Positions 44,640 through 55,440 of a DNA stretch of 64,000 nucleotides are shown here, in pieces; positions within the stretch are counted from its first letter, which is position 1; the number at the start of each line of letters is the position of its first letter. The stretch is from Ostrinia nubilalis. Its lineage: Eukaryota > Arthropoda > Insecta > Lepidoptera > Crambidae. Made by a program: the position numbers and the translations under genes. The stretch lies in contig NC_087112.1 in assembly GCF_963855985.1 (NCBI RefSeq), positions 7,194,501 through 7,258,500 on the forward strand. The letters are read 5' to 3'. A model generated the notes under the pieces. It was not told where the DNA came from. It saw only the letters and a list, made by a program, of their open reading frames with translations, and ran no database searches.

Positions 44640-45215
44640 ACCATAGATTTGAAAATGAGAATAACGGAGTTGAATGGTATTTAAAAAAATAATGTCAATC
44701 TTACTTCTAAACTCAAAACAAAGGAAGCAATTTTGCTGGCCAGTTCCTATTCCACAAACCCAGAAAATTACATTTTTTTCTATAATTTCCATAAAAATTG
44801 CAACGCGCATGCGTCTCCTTAGCCGCGCGCGCCGGCCCGCGGCGACGTGCATCGATTTATACCGATACTCGATAATTAAAAACAATCCGCCATATTGCTT
44901 TTTGTCTCTTTTATCCCCGTTTTTGTGCGTCCCTCATGTGATTGTGTGCGTTTTGCCCCTTTTTCATTTACCCAGCGTTGCATTAACTTGCCTAACTACA
45001 GATTCTTGCATTCAAAACGTTTTAATTTAAATTATCGTTCCGCTTGTTCGATTTTAAATTTCGTTATTTGGGTGGCGCTGTATTTAATCGAATTGAGATT
45101 TAAGAATCTTCTCACAGAAATTGACTGAAGATAAAATTAAATGTACGGACAACGACATCCAAAGCTCACCTAATACTGTGGCATTTGGTCTAGTTGTTTT
45201 GTGCTATTTTATAAC
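44640..45215. other. Intergenic, contains a short GC-rich patch
   Basis: 44805-44855 (CGCGCGCGCCGGCCCGCGGC) stands out in AT-rich surroundings and is followed by TCGATAATTAAAAAC. A promoter or 5' UTR is possible but I see no exon linked to it. Confidence 0.3.
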
Positions 45216-45221
45216 AACAAC

Positions 45222-45420
45222 TAGCGGCCGCCCGCGACTTCGTACGCGTGGATCCCGTTTTACCCCCTTAGGGGTGGAGTTTCGTAAAATCGTTTCTTAG
45301 CGGATGCCTACGTCTTAACCTACCTGCATGCCAAATTTCAGCCCGATCCGTCCAGTGGTTTGGGCTGTGCGTTGATAGATCCCTATGTCAGTCAGTCAGT
45401 CAGTCACCTTTGAGTTATAT
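45222..45420 (+). mobile_element. Lepidopteran short element, ACGCGTGGATCCCGTTTTAC type
   Basis: CTAGCGGCCGCCCGCGACTT start, CCCCCTTAGGGGTGGAG, then CCGTCCAGTGGTTTGGGC and a (TCAG)n tail. Confidence 0.65.
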
Positions 45421-45428
45421 ATACGTAC

Positions 45429-45496
45429 AGGGTGTCCCAAAAACAGTGTTAAGTCGAAGTCCAGAGGTAGAGCATCACATATGGGACACCCTGTAT
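45429..45496. mobile_element. Very short MITE
   Basis: ACAGGGTGTCCCAAAA and ATGGGACACCCTGT ends with a 40-bp interior. Confidence 0.65.
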
Positions 45497-45534
45497 AGTC
45501 TGACGTGCTGACGATGTTTAGTCTATCCCACAAT

Positions 45535-45630
45535 GTCGAATGCGCAGTGGCACAGTAAACCGCGTTGTCGATACGTTACTGGTTTGATTCCCCGTTAGCT
45601 TGTGAACTATTGGTTGTCTATAAAAAAATG
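45535..45630 (+). repeat. Degenerate tRNA-like SINE
   Basis: A-box-like CGCAGTGGCACAGTAAACC and B-box TGGTTTGATTCCCC at tRNA spacing. Confidence 0.45.
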
Positions 45631-45689
45631 AAATTTTTAATAGAGTTCAGGAAATTAGTAGACCCATTCTTTTCTAGGGAATTTGATTC

Positions 45690-45811
45690 ATCATCATCAT
45701 TTCAGCCACAGGATGTCCACTGCTGAACATAGGCTTCCCCCAATGACCGACGACCTGATAAAGGTAGCAGGAAGGCACTGGATGCAGGCCGCTACCAACC
45801 GTGCAATGTGT
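45690..45811 (-). mobile_element. RTE 3' end with 5' inversion (twin priming)
   Basis: 45690-45746 is the RTE 3' end on the minus strand (CATTTCAGCCACAGGATGTC to CTTCCCCCAATGA). 45747-45811 is the immediately upstream RTE segment but on the plus strand (CGACGACCTGATAAAGGTAG to GCTACCAACCG). The whole insert is flanked by GGAATTTGATTC at 45678-45689 and 45812-45823. Confidence 0.85.
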
Positions 45812-45829
45812 GGAATTTGATTCCTAGAT

Positions 45830-46850
45830 GAAAATTAGTTAATATGCTATTTTTCATAGAAAAACTTAAAAGATAGTGTAACACTCGTGCTTATTTGTGA
45901 GCATTGTATTTTCTTTGGAATGATTTCTATTTCAGTACACTTTTATTTCATTTAGAGCAATATTAAAAAACATAACAATGACAGATACCGAATTGACAAC
46001 TGTCACATTTTATGTTCAAAGGTCAAAGAGTAATGGCCTCATTTGAACGAAGTCATAACGAACTTGCATTGTGTTGCGGCGTTTATTCCCGACCAAAAAT
46101 CAATATTGACCCCCAACAAAACTAAATTTTGCACTTTTTCAAATTTCAACACCGAAAAAAGTCGAGCGCAAAAAATAGTCCAGGTGCAGTGAAAGGGTTG
46201 AGTGGTATGTGTGTCCCTTTCTAACTCTATAAGAAATCGTGCCTTCTCGCTCGCTAACCCTTTGATGAAGGGTGGATTTTTTTGGGTCAAATCTCGTATT
46301 TTCTCATTGATTTTTTAACATAATGAGATATTGTGTTTCGGCGCTTTTGTTAGAGTTTAAAGTTTAGAATTCACTCTGGATTAAACGATGTCGTTTGATG
46401 GATGGCCGCAGTTATGCACATGGCGGTACAAATGTGATGTGGGCCGGGTGTGTCGTTTTTAAAGGATTTTACTTTATTTTTATCGTGATACCTATGAGAT
46501 ATTTTTATCTATTTTGAGTAAGTAACTATACTACGTTCACAGATAGATGTAATACACAGTTAAACGGTGTATAGACCCAGGTAAAGACATTGGCAAGTTT
46601 TTATTTTGGTTTTTGGAAGAAGAGCTCGATGAAGACTCATACATACATTACTGATATCATTGTCATCAGGTCATTAAGTCTCTACTTCAGAAGTACGACA
46701 CGACTCTATCTAATTACTTACCTGGGGATGAGTTGGCCAAAATCCCCACGCTGACAATGGTGAAGATTCCCCACTTTGGCATCCATCTGGTGGCCTGATA
46801 TTTGCATTTGTCCCTTAGTTGCCTTTTCAAAGCTTTACGAGTCGAATCAT
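45830..46850. other. Intergenic, nothing recognised
   Basis: No repeat family or coding sequence that I can support. Confidence 0.4.
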
Positions 46851-46854
46851 AAAT

Positions 46855-47165
46855 GAGGAGATCCGTAAACGAACTAAAGTCGCTGACATAGCCCGACGGA
46901 TTAGCAAACTAAAGTGGCAATGGGCGGAGCACATAGTACGCAGAACTGACGGCCGATGAGGCAGCAATGTTCTGGAGTGGAGGCCGCGTACCGGAAAACG
47001 CAGCTTGGGATGTCCACCAAACAAGGTGGACCGACGACATCATAAAGGTAGCAGGAAAGCGCTGGACGCACGCCGCTACCAACCGGGCAACATGGAAAGC
47101 ATTGGGGGAGGCCTATGTTCAGCAGTGAACGTCAGTGAATGGCTGAGATGATGATAATGATGATG
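46855..47165 (+). mobile_element. RTE 3' end, longer copy
   Basis: Frames show RWTDDIIKVAGKRW, TNRATWKALGEAYVQQ and a stop, preceded by AKLKWQWAEH-like sequence. Ends in a (GATGAT)n tail. Stops and small indels. Confidence 0.78.
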
Positions 47166-47169
47166 AGGC

Positions 47170-48200
47170 TTTTCGACGTCCACGGAAAGAGTGTAAGTCC
47201 TTCTCTACTCTACTCTACTGGAACCATACGGTCATCTTTCTGACATTGTGAAGCGGTAAAAGTCTTTTTCACAAGCGCTATGACTAACATCTTACTCAAA
47301 ATATTCTTACCGCCTACGCCGTCCTATTTTTACTAGTCCATACAAAGATATAATCGCTATTTCTAAAGAAATATATCGACGGCAGAAAGCGATTTTGTCG
47401 TATCTCAAAAAGTCTGATTTTACACCAGAGCAAAAAAACTATTTCAAAAATTCATAAATCTTAAATTAAGAAAGTTAGAAAGCTGAAATTTTACATGTTT
47501 TGTCTACTAATTAAACTTTATTTAATAAAGGTGATTGGAATATTCTAGAGTTACTACTTCATTGACTTTTGACTAGTTACAGCAATTGATTTTTTAATAT
47601 CGAGCTGCAGAAATGTTGTATCAGGAAGGTAAAATGTATGGCTTATTTAAGTTGACTTCAATTCCCAGGCAGCGGATCTGCTGTATCTCAAAGAAACGAT
47701 AAACTCTACAGGGCTATTTAGCTGTATGGACCTTATAATGAAATAACTTTCTACATTTGAAATGTTTTATCTACAATCAGAGTCAGAGATGTGAAAACAA
47801 TAAAATACTGTATCTTTTTCTTAACTGTTTTATTTAAATTTTAAGAATGTAATGGCACAAAAAAATCAGTCTGTTTTTTAATTATAATAATCAGTCCGAC
47901 AAAAATATTCTTCTTTATTAGTTTATCTCTCTTCTTCATTAATTTTAAGAAGCATACACTTTCTCTTTAAAAGTTTAACAATCAGCCTGCCATAGTTTTT
48001 CTTCTTCATTAGTTTCAACAATCAATCTGCTAACTTCAGTATTAGTTTTTAAACTAAATAAAAATAATCATCATGTTACTTTTCCTTCTTTGTTCATTAG
48101 TTACATAAATCAGTCTGCTATACTTTTTCTTTATTGCTTGCAACAATCACTTACTTATACTTTGTCCTGAGGTTTGCCATTTATTATTTTTAAACACGTA
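47170..48200. other. Intergenic with a local imperfect repeat
   Basis: 47860-48170 contains five or so diverged units with ATCAGTCTGCTA, CTTTTTCTTCTTCATTAGTT; a loose tandem repeat of about 60-70 bp. Confidence 0.45.
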
Positions 48201-48204
48201 AACA

Positions 48205-50463
48205 ACAAGTGCCGTGTGGGGGGGACGGCCATAAAGAATACTCTTCCCCACCGCCAACAGGAGGCGTGTCGTAATAGGCGACAAAATCCCTGCAGCACCG
48301 GACGGGCAGCAGCGTCTGCGTGCGAAACCTCACAAAAAAAAACTGCGATCGCTAACCCGCCTGCCAAGCGTGGCGATTAAGGCAAAATCCCCTCATGAAG
48401 AGACACAAAAAAACACGGCCCCTAGTCCCCGGCGGCCCCACTATCCCGGGCCACGGTAGCGGTCACGGTAACGGTGGGGCGAGAGGTGCTAAGAATCACC
48501 GGGTACCGACAGGCTACCAACCCCGACGACCTCTGGCCCTGGCAACATTTAACACTCGCACGCTGCGGACTGACGTGAGGCTCGCCGAATTCGAGGAAGA
48601 ACTGAGCAGGTTGCGGTGGGATATCGTAGGATTATGCGAAGTCCGAAGAGTGGGGGAGGACACCATAATCCTGAAATCCGGAAACCTGCTCTATTTCCGG
48701 GAGGGCGACCAACAGTCCCAGGGTGGTGTCGGGTTTATCGTCCACAAGTCCCTTGTCAACAACGTGGTCCAGCTCGAGAGTATTTCGGCGAGGGTAGCGT
48801 ACCTTATACTCAGAATCACCAAACGGTATTCGCTGAAGGTCATACAGGTATACGCACCGACCACGGAACACCTCGACGACGAAGTGGAGACTATATGTAT
48901 ATGAGGATATTTCCAGAGCCATACATAGCTCCCGGTCCCATTTTACCGTTGTGAAGCTCGAGAGGCGTCGACTGATGAAGTCTACGCTCCGCCCAGCGCC
49001 CATCGAACTCCAAAACCCCGAAAGCTTTCAGCTCGAGTTGCAAAATCGTTTCGAATGCCTGGGACTCTTGGGAGACTGCGAAATTGTGGACGAATACAAT
49101 GACAGGTTCGTGGAAATTGTCCAAACGACTGGGTCTAAGTTCTTTAAAACCCGTCGTTCAAAAGAAACCAAAAAGATCTCTGACCTCACCAATAAACTTA
49201 TAGAAGAGAGACGAAACTTGGTTCTGCAGTCCTCTGAAGATGCTGCTCAGTATCGGCGTCTTAACAGACAGATCTCCAAGTCTTTGACTCGCGACCTACG
49301 CCAATTTAATACAGATCGTATTAAAGAGGCGATTGAGCGTAACAAAGGCTCTAAAGTGTTCGCAAGGGATCTGTCTGTTGGCCAAAGTCAACGGACCAAG
49401 CTGAAGACCGAGGATGGCAGAGACATCTCGTCGGGGCCTGAGTTATTGGAAGAAGTTGAGAAGTTCTACCGACAATTATACACGAGTGTACTTCCCAAAT
49501 CTAGCTGAAGACCCAAAAGCTAGATTCACCCGACACTACACCGAAGATATCCCGGACGTCAGTCTGTACGAGATGAGAATGGCTCTCAAACTGCTGAAAA
49601 ACAACAAGGCACCGGGTGATGATGTAATCACGGCTGAGCTTCTGAAAGCAGGCGGAACGCCGGTACTAAAGGCTCTTCAGAGGCTGTTCGATTCCGTCAT
49701 ACTTGAGGGAAAAACGCCTACGGCATGGCAGAGAAGTGTGGTGAAACTTTTCTTCAAAAAAGGCGACAAAACCTTGTTGAAAATAGACCTATCTCACTTC
49801 TGAGCCATGTCTACAAGCTGTTTTCGAGAGTCATCACGAATCGTCTCGCACGCAGGCTCGACGACTTCCAGCCTCCCGAACAAGCCGGTTTCCGAAAAGG
49901 CTTTAGTACCATATACCACATACATACGCTACGGCAGATTATAATCAGCCACTTAGGCATTTGTGGACTATGAAAAAGCCTTCGACTGACCTGGGCAGTG
50001 CTACAGTCTCTCCAACGGTGCCAAATTGACTATAGATACATCGAAGTGCTGAAGGGCTTGTACGAAAACGCTACAATGTCGGTCCGCCTCCAGGATCAGA
50101 ACTCGAAACTTATCCAGTTGCAGCGAGGAGTGAGACAGGGAGATGTCATATCTCCGAAACTGTTCACCACCGCCCTGGAAGATGTTTTCAAGCTTCTGGA
50201 CTGGAGCGGATTCGGCATAAATATTAACGGCGAGTATATCACCCACCTTCGTTTCGCGGACGATATCGTAGTCATAGCTGAGACCGTGGAGGACCTAAAC
50301 ACAATGCTCGATGGCCTCAGTAGAGCCTCTCAACAAGTGGGTCTTAAAATGAACATGGACAAGACAAAATGCGTGGCCTGGATGCGAGCGGCGCAGGACC
50401 GGTCTTTGTGGAAATCCTTGGGGGAGGCCTTTGTCCAGCAGTGGACGTCTTTCGGCTGAAACG
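48205..50463 (+). pseudogene. RTE-clade non-LTR retrotransposon, broken
   Basis: 5' region from about 48205 (GTGCCGTGTGGGGGGGACGG). 48395-48892 encodes an AP-endonuclease N-terminus (LATFNTRTLRTD, WDIVGLCEVRR, GGVGFIVHKS). An internal deletion follows. 48975-49508 and 49540-50370 give the spacer and [45 protein letters not shown] and LRFADDIVVIAET (the ADD box). Frameshifts near 49505, 49780 and 49965 and a second deletion joining MNMDKTKCVA to WMRAAQDRSLW make it inactive. Ends TTTCGGCTGAAACGGAA. It is the fullest copy of the family whose 3' ends litter the window. Confidence 0.92.
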
Positions 50464-50469
50464 GAACAA

Positions 50470-51803
50470 CAAATAAAAATGTAAAATAATATTTATTTTA
50501 AGAATTTACAATTCTGCGTTCTCACTATCGGCGCTAACGCACAACTGCCGCGCGATCAGAATGGCGTATGACGCAGCGGGTGGAGGGGGTTTGTTTTGCT
50601 AGAGTGACGTATTACTTGCTGTACACAAAACAAGACTCTATTCTAATGATGTTAGTAAGATTTTCGCTATTAGATGATACGTTTGAAATGCAGTAACTAT
50701 TTTATAAGTACTCACGTCAGTTCGGCGCATTTGCTGTATGTTCGACATCGTAAGATTTTAGGGCGGCTGAAATGCTGTATCTCCTTAAAAATCAATGTTG
50801 GACTCAGAAAAAGAGTGCTGTAACTGTTTAATATACTAGTAGTGTGGTCGTATCTATTTTATTTTCGAAAGTTGCGTTTTTTTGACCAGTTACAGCAATT
50901 GGTCAAGTAAATTGTAAAAAAACTGGAAAAAATTCTATGACGTATCTATATTTTTTTTCATCGTAGAAAGACGATACATACACCATTCGACGCGGCTTTT
51001 TTTTCTTAATACAATACAATTAAAAGTCATTTTAGCCAATTTTTGAGATACGACATTTCCGCTTTCTGCCGTCGATATTAACAATTCAAATCCACCGGAA
51101 TTAGGGAACTAACGGAGTCAACATGACGAAGAACACACGATTGTTTAAAAGCTGACTACACACACCCACGCCAAATCACAAACGGGCCCAAAAAAATAAT
51201 TAAATAGAATTGTAATTGTGTAATATGCGTTTGCGCCGCCATCTTCCAAACATCTGTTATTGTCAACACACCTGAGAATAAGACGCTGTTGCTATCTCTA
51301 TCGCACGTCCCGAAATTACGAACGTGTGAAAAGGACGGACCAATGAAAACAGTTTCGACGAGACGTGGAAGTGACAAAAAACTCATGCTTCCTGTGTCTT
51401 TGGTATCATTTGAAAAAGGAATAATGCTGATGTAGTATATTCTAGCTTGGGAGATAAATTAATTTTTTTTTCATAACGTTTCATGTTGTAAAGGTATAAT
51501 CCATAATTTATTTATTTAATAGGACAATCAACGAGATATACATTAAAACCATCTTCACAACATTTTTTTACATAAATCTAAGTGCTATAGGTACATAATT
51601 ATATGATTCCGTAGGTACCTACTTTTTGAAATTGAACATTTAAAAACGTTATTACTACATCTAGAACTTTTCATCAATTGACACTGAAAACTTTTAAAAG
51701 CATTTCACTATGAAAATGGTCATGAAAATCATTCAACCCGCTTCATTGCCATTGCTGAAAAATCCAATAAGAAAACTTTAATGACTTCACATAAGACTGA
51801 CAT
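50470..51803. other. Intergenic, nothing recognised
   Basis: 50900-51090 partly mirrors 47330-47600 (GACTAGTTACAGCAATTG against GACCAGTTACAGCAATTGG; both near a CTTTCTGCCGTCGATAT-type word in opposite strands), suggesting the RTE at 48-50.4 kb lies inside an older inverted-repeat element. Otherwise unremarkable. Confidence 0.4.
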
Positions 51804-52097
51804 ACACTCAGCGGCACGGAATTTGGCCCAAGCCTAAACACCCAGATATGAGGCCAAATAGGTGTTGTATACCTAAGTTTCGTGTGACATGTTGACAGAA
51901 CATTTGTTTTTGTTAATTTAAGAGGCTATATTCATAAAAAAATGCATCTGTTTAACTTTTCTGACTCTAGAAACGCATTTCGTTGTTGTAGCGTAAAGAG
52001 TACGGGTAAGTTTAAATTCGATATTAAATGTTGTAAGAGTTTGGCGTTTTGTTTTTTGTTTTTAAATTAATCTTAGGGTTATTCTCGTTTCCATAAT

Positions 52098-52655
52098 TTG
52101 AGAATAATGCCCATTACTCCAGCTCATGTTGCCCAAATAGTGTTACTTAGAACTCAAGGGCGTACGCAGCGAGAGATGGCTGAAACTTTCAATTTATCGC
52201 GTACAAACTTAAAATACACGTTAAAAAGGCATGACCAGACCGCCCTATACACAAGAAGACCAAGAAGTGGGGGAATTAAGGTGTATGTCAACGCGCGATG
52301 ACCCGATTATCGTGCTTGCAATATCATGAAAGCGGGTTATCACTACGTTTGTCATACGCCAGCGTTTACAAACAGCAAGCCCAATGAATGTCAGTGAGCA
52401 CACAATAAGAAGAAGGATGGAGGATCATAACCTGCATACTTAAAGACCAGTTCGAGGACCAGAACTTCTCCGATACCTTCGCGAAGTGCGACTTACGTTT
52501 TCTAGAGAACATGCAAATTGGACGTTAGACTAATGGAGTAAAGTTCTATGGATCGATGATTGCAGAGTCACCTTAAGAGCTCCAGACGGCCGTGGAAGTG
52601 TATAGAGAAGGTGCGGAGAAGAGTTACTATGCAAACATACAGTTTTCGTAAAGAG
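52098..52655 (+). pseudogene. Tc1-like transposase, left copy, broken
   Basis: Starts MRIMPITPAHVAQIVLLRTQ, with QREMAETFNLSRTNLKYTL, a helix-turn-helix, and RRPRSG. A frameshift follows near 52280. Later pieces (VLWIDDCRVTLRAPDGRGSV) are the start of the DDE domain. Stops at several points; not functional. Confidence 0.8.
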
Positions 52656-52664
52656 TTTGCTCCA

Positions 52665-53099
52665 TTAGCCTTGCGTCCAATTTGCTTGTTCTCTGCGAAA
52701 CCCAAGTCGCACTTCGCGAAAGTATCGGAGAAGTTCTGGTCCTCGAGCTGGTCTTCGAGTATGTAGGTTATGTTCCTCCATTCTTCTTATTATTGTGTGC
52801 TCACTGACATTCACTGGGCTTGCTGTTTGTAAACGCTGGCGTATCTCAAACGTAGTGAGAACCCGATTTCTTGATATTGCAAGTACGATAATCGAGTCAT
52901 CGCGCGCTGACATACACCTTAATTCCCCACTTCTCGGTCTTCTTGTGTATAGGGCGGTCTGGTCATGCCTTTTTAACGTGTATTTTAAGTTAGTACGCGA
53001 TAAATTAAAAGTTTCAGCCATCTCCCGCTGCATACGCCCTTGACTTCTAAGCATCACTATTTGAGCAACTTGAGTTAGAGTAATGGGCATTATTCTCAA
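52665..53099 (-). pseudogene. Tc1-like transposase, right copy, N-terminal 144 residues
   Basis: Open minus-strand frame with both helix-turn-helix parts: HVAQIVMLRSQGRMQREMAE, then RDDSIIVLAISRNRVLTTFE and VSEHTIIRRMEEHNLHTRRP, ending at ANWTQG where the catalytic DDE part should begin. The copy is cut at the palindrome centre, so no catalytic domain remains. Confidence 0.82.
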
Positions 53100-53394
53100 A
53101 TTATGGAAACGAGAATAACCCTAAGATTAATTTAAAAACAAAAAACAAAACGCCAAACCCCAACAACATTTAATATCGAATTTAAACTTACCTGTACTCT
53201 TTTCGCTCCAACAACGAAATGCGTTTCTAGTGTCAAAAAAGTTAAACAGACGCATTTTTTTTAACATAGTATCTTAAATTAACAAAAACAAATGTTCTGT
53301 TAACATATCACACGAAACTTAGGTATACAACACCTATTTGGCCTCATATCTGGTTGTTAGGGCTTGGGCCAAATTCCGTGCCGCTGAGTGTAGT

Positions 53395-54658
53395 TTAAAA
53401 TTCAATATTAGAACAGATATATTATCAGGAGTTAAGCCGCAGTTACTGTTTTAAATCGAGTTTTGAGAATATTTTCAGGAATTTCAGAACTCCTATAATA
53501 CTTCTCTTGTTAAATATTTAATATGTTTATGTCCAAACTGTGCATATACTACGCGCGCTATGAAGTTTTGACGTATTCCATACAATGTGGACTTTTTAAC
53601 AATTCGAAAATAGAATGTTTTTAACTTAACCCTTCCTTATTTGACAAAAAAGAGTTTTAAAGGACAATGTTCGTTCTCCATACATTGTTCGCCTAAGAAC
53701 CAACAATTTTGACATATTACTACCCGAAAGCGAAATAATACGATTCTGTGTGTAAGAACAATGATTCCTGATGGACACTTGCCATAAAATTAATGATTAA
53801 GAATATTAAATCACAGCGATTTTATAATATGTCGTTTATGACAACATGGCGTCTAATGTATTGTGTGAATGTATGAACACCGATTCGCGAAAAATGTTTT
53901 GTATTGTCGTCACGCCGAGTCGCAGCCAAATAATATAAAATAATAGAACAAGTTTTAGAAATACAACTCGGCATTCCACTTTTATAATATGCCCACATAT
54001 TGCACGTAAATAAACAACATGAATCGTAGGTTGTTTCCACCCTTGTCATCTGACACATGAAATAAACTCCTATTGTATTATAGATATCGAAGCCGAATCG
54101 TATATAATAATAGAATGAGTTTTGGAGATCACTCGGGGTTCCACTTTTATAAAATACCTACATATTGCATAAAAATAACACGAATCATGAGTTTTCTTTT
54201 CACCATTTACATCTGACACGAGATAACAAACTCCTATCTCCATGACTACCGTCGTAGTCTATGCCAAAGACTATAATATTTTAAGCAAGAAGTTTCAAAC
54301 CTTAGCGGCTACAGTAACCCCTGGGCCACATACATCGTGATAACATTCGGTCGACACCGGAACGAAGTCTTGCGATTATGCAAAAAAGCACCGTATTCTA
54401 GTGCGGCTATATCACGTTCAACCGAGGTTTTAATTCGACTAAAGTCCTGACTAAAGACTGGAAGAAAATACGCCGCATTGTATGAGCACTTCGTGTTCGT
54501 TAAAGCGGCTTCAGATCTAGAGCCTACATATTTTTCTTTCCAATAATATCCGCAAGTAGCGCTGCATGATCTTTACAACAAAAACGGCAATAGTTATTAA
54601 GGTGCCAAAATTATATGATTACTTTGGCACGGTATTATACACGTTCGAAGATTTGTCA
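53395..54658. other. Intergenic with a loose duplicate
   Basis: 53910-54060 and 54085-54220 look like two diverged copies (ATAATATAAAATAATAGAAC; CTTTTATAATATGCCCACAT against CTTTTATAAAATACCTACAT). No gene. Confidence 0.45.
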
Positions 54659-54671
54659 TTTTCATTCATTT

Positions 54672-54821
54672 CATCATCATCGTCATCATTTCAGCCACAG
54701 GACGTCCACTACTGAACATAGGCTTCCACATCGCACGGTTGGTAGCGGCCTGCATCCAGCGCCTTCCCGCTACCTTTATCAGGTCGTCGGTCCACCTTGT
54801 GGGTGGACGTCCCACGCTGCG
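54672..54821 (-). mobile_element. RTE 3' end with 13-bp target duplication
   Basis: Minus-strand CATCATTTCAGCCACAGGAC through GTGGGTGGACGTCCCACGCT, with ATG-type tail. Flanked by TTTTCATTCATTT at 54659-54671 and 54822-54834. Confidence 0.88.
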
Positions 54822-55202
54822 TTTTCATTCATTTATTATTTTCTTAAAGTGCCGGAAAAAAAATAGTTTCTAGCTGTCCCAGCAACTTCGTCAATAAAAA
54901 GTTGTCTTGTCTTATCTTTAAAATCGTAATATTAATTTCTGAACGTATCCTGTTTGACACCTAATAATATTATTTGACATAGCTGGCTCGGCGAATTTCG
55001 GAAAATTAATTTTGACATTGCAGAATATGACTTTTGATAGGTTTATCATAGAATTTGGCGGGGATATCCTCACGGAGGAAGTTCGAAAAATGGCGGAACA
55101 AGATCTTATAATAATGCAAGGCCGAAGCTGTAACGCGCGTGCTCCTACGTGTAATCCGGCGAGTATACAATAAATAGTAATGTCTGGTAAATACTGGTAA
55201 TA

Positions 55203-55440
55203 CGTATCGTTCGTTCGTTCGTTTCAGCCGAAAAGAAGTCCACTGCTGGACAAAGGCCTCCCCCAAGGATTTCCACGAAGACCGATCCTGCACCGCTCGC
55301 ATACAGGCACCTCCCGCGACCTTCACCAGATCGTCGGTCCACCTAGTGGGAGGCCTGCCCACGCTACGTCTTTCGGCTCGTGGTCGCCACTCAAGAACTT
55401 TCCTGCCCCAGCGGCCATCAGCTCTACGAGCTATGTGCCC
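55203..55440 (-). mobile_element. RTE 3' end with GAAC-type tail
   Basis: Tail TCGTTCGTTCGTTCG, then minus-strand AAGTCCACTGCTGGACAAAG to TACGAGCTATGTGCCCCGCC. Minus frame gives RPPTRWTDDLVKVAGGACMR. Confidence 0.82.

Larger units (their letters stand above)
51805..53390. mobile_element. Tc1/mariner element, head-to-head palindrome
   Basis: Ends CACTCAGCGGCACGG and CCGTGCCGCTGAGTG, between TA at 51803-51804 and 53391-53392. Left arm from 51805 to about 52550 is the reverse complement of about 52655-53390. Each arm encodes a Tc1-like transposase N-terminus (plus 52098-52301 and on; minus 53099 to 52665). The part between the arms is more of the left copy. Confidence 0.88.

Noticed and set aside
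44640..45130. Promoter and first exon of a new gene at the GC-rich patch
   Set aside because: No splice donor followed by a matching exon and no conserved peptide; left as a weak possibility.
48395..50463. Host endonuclease or craniofacial-development-like gene
   Set aside because: The endonuclease-RT order, ADD box, stops, deletions and many 3' copies nearby identify it as an RTE LINE.
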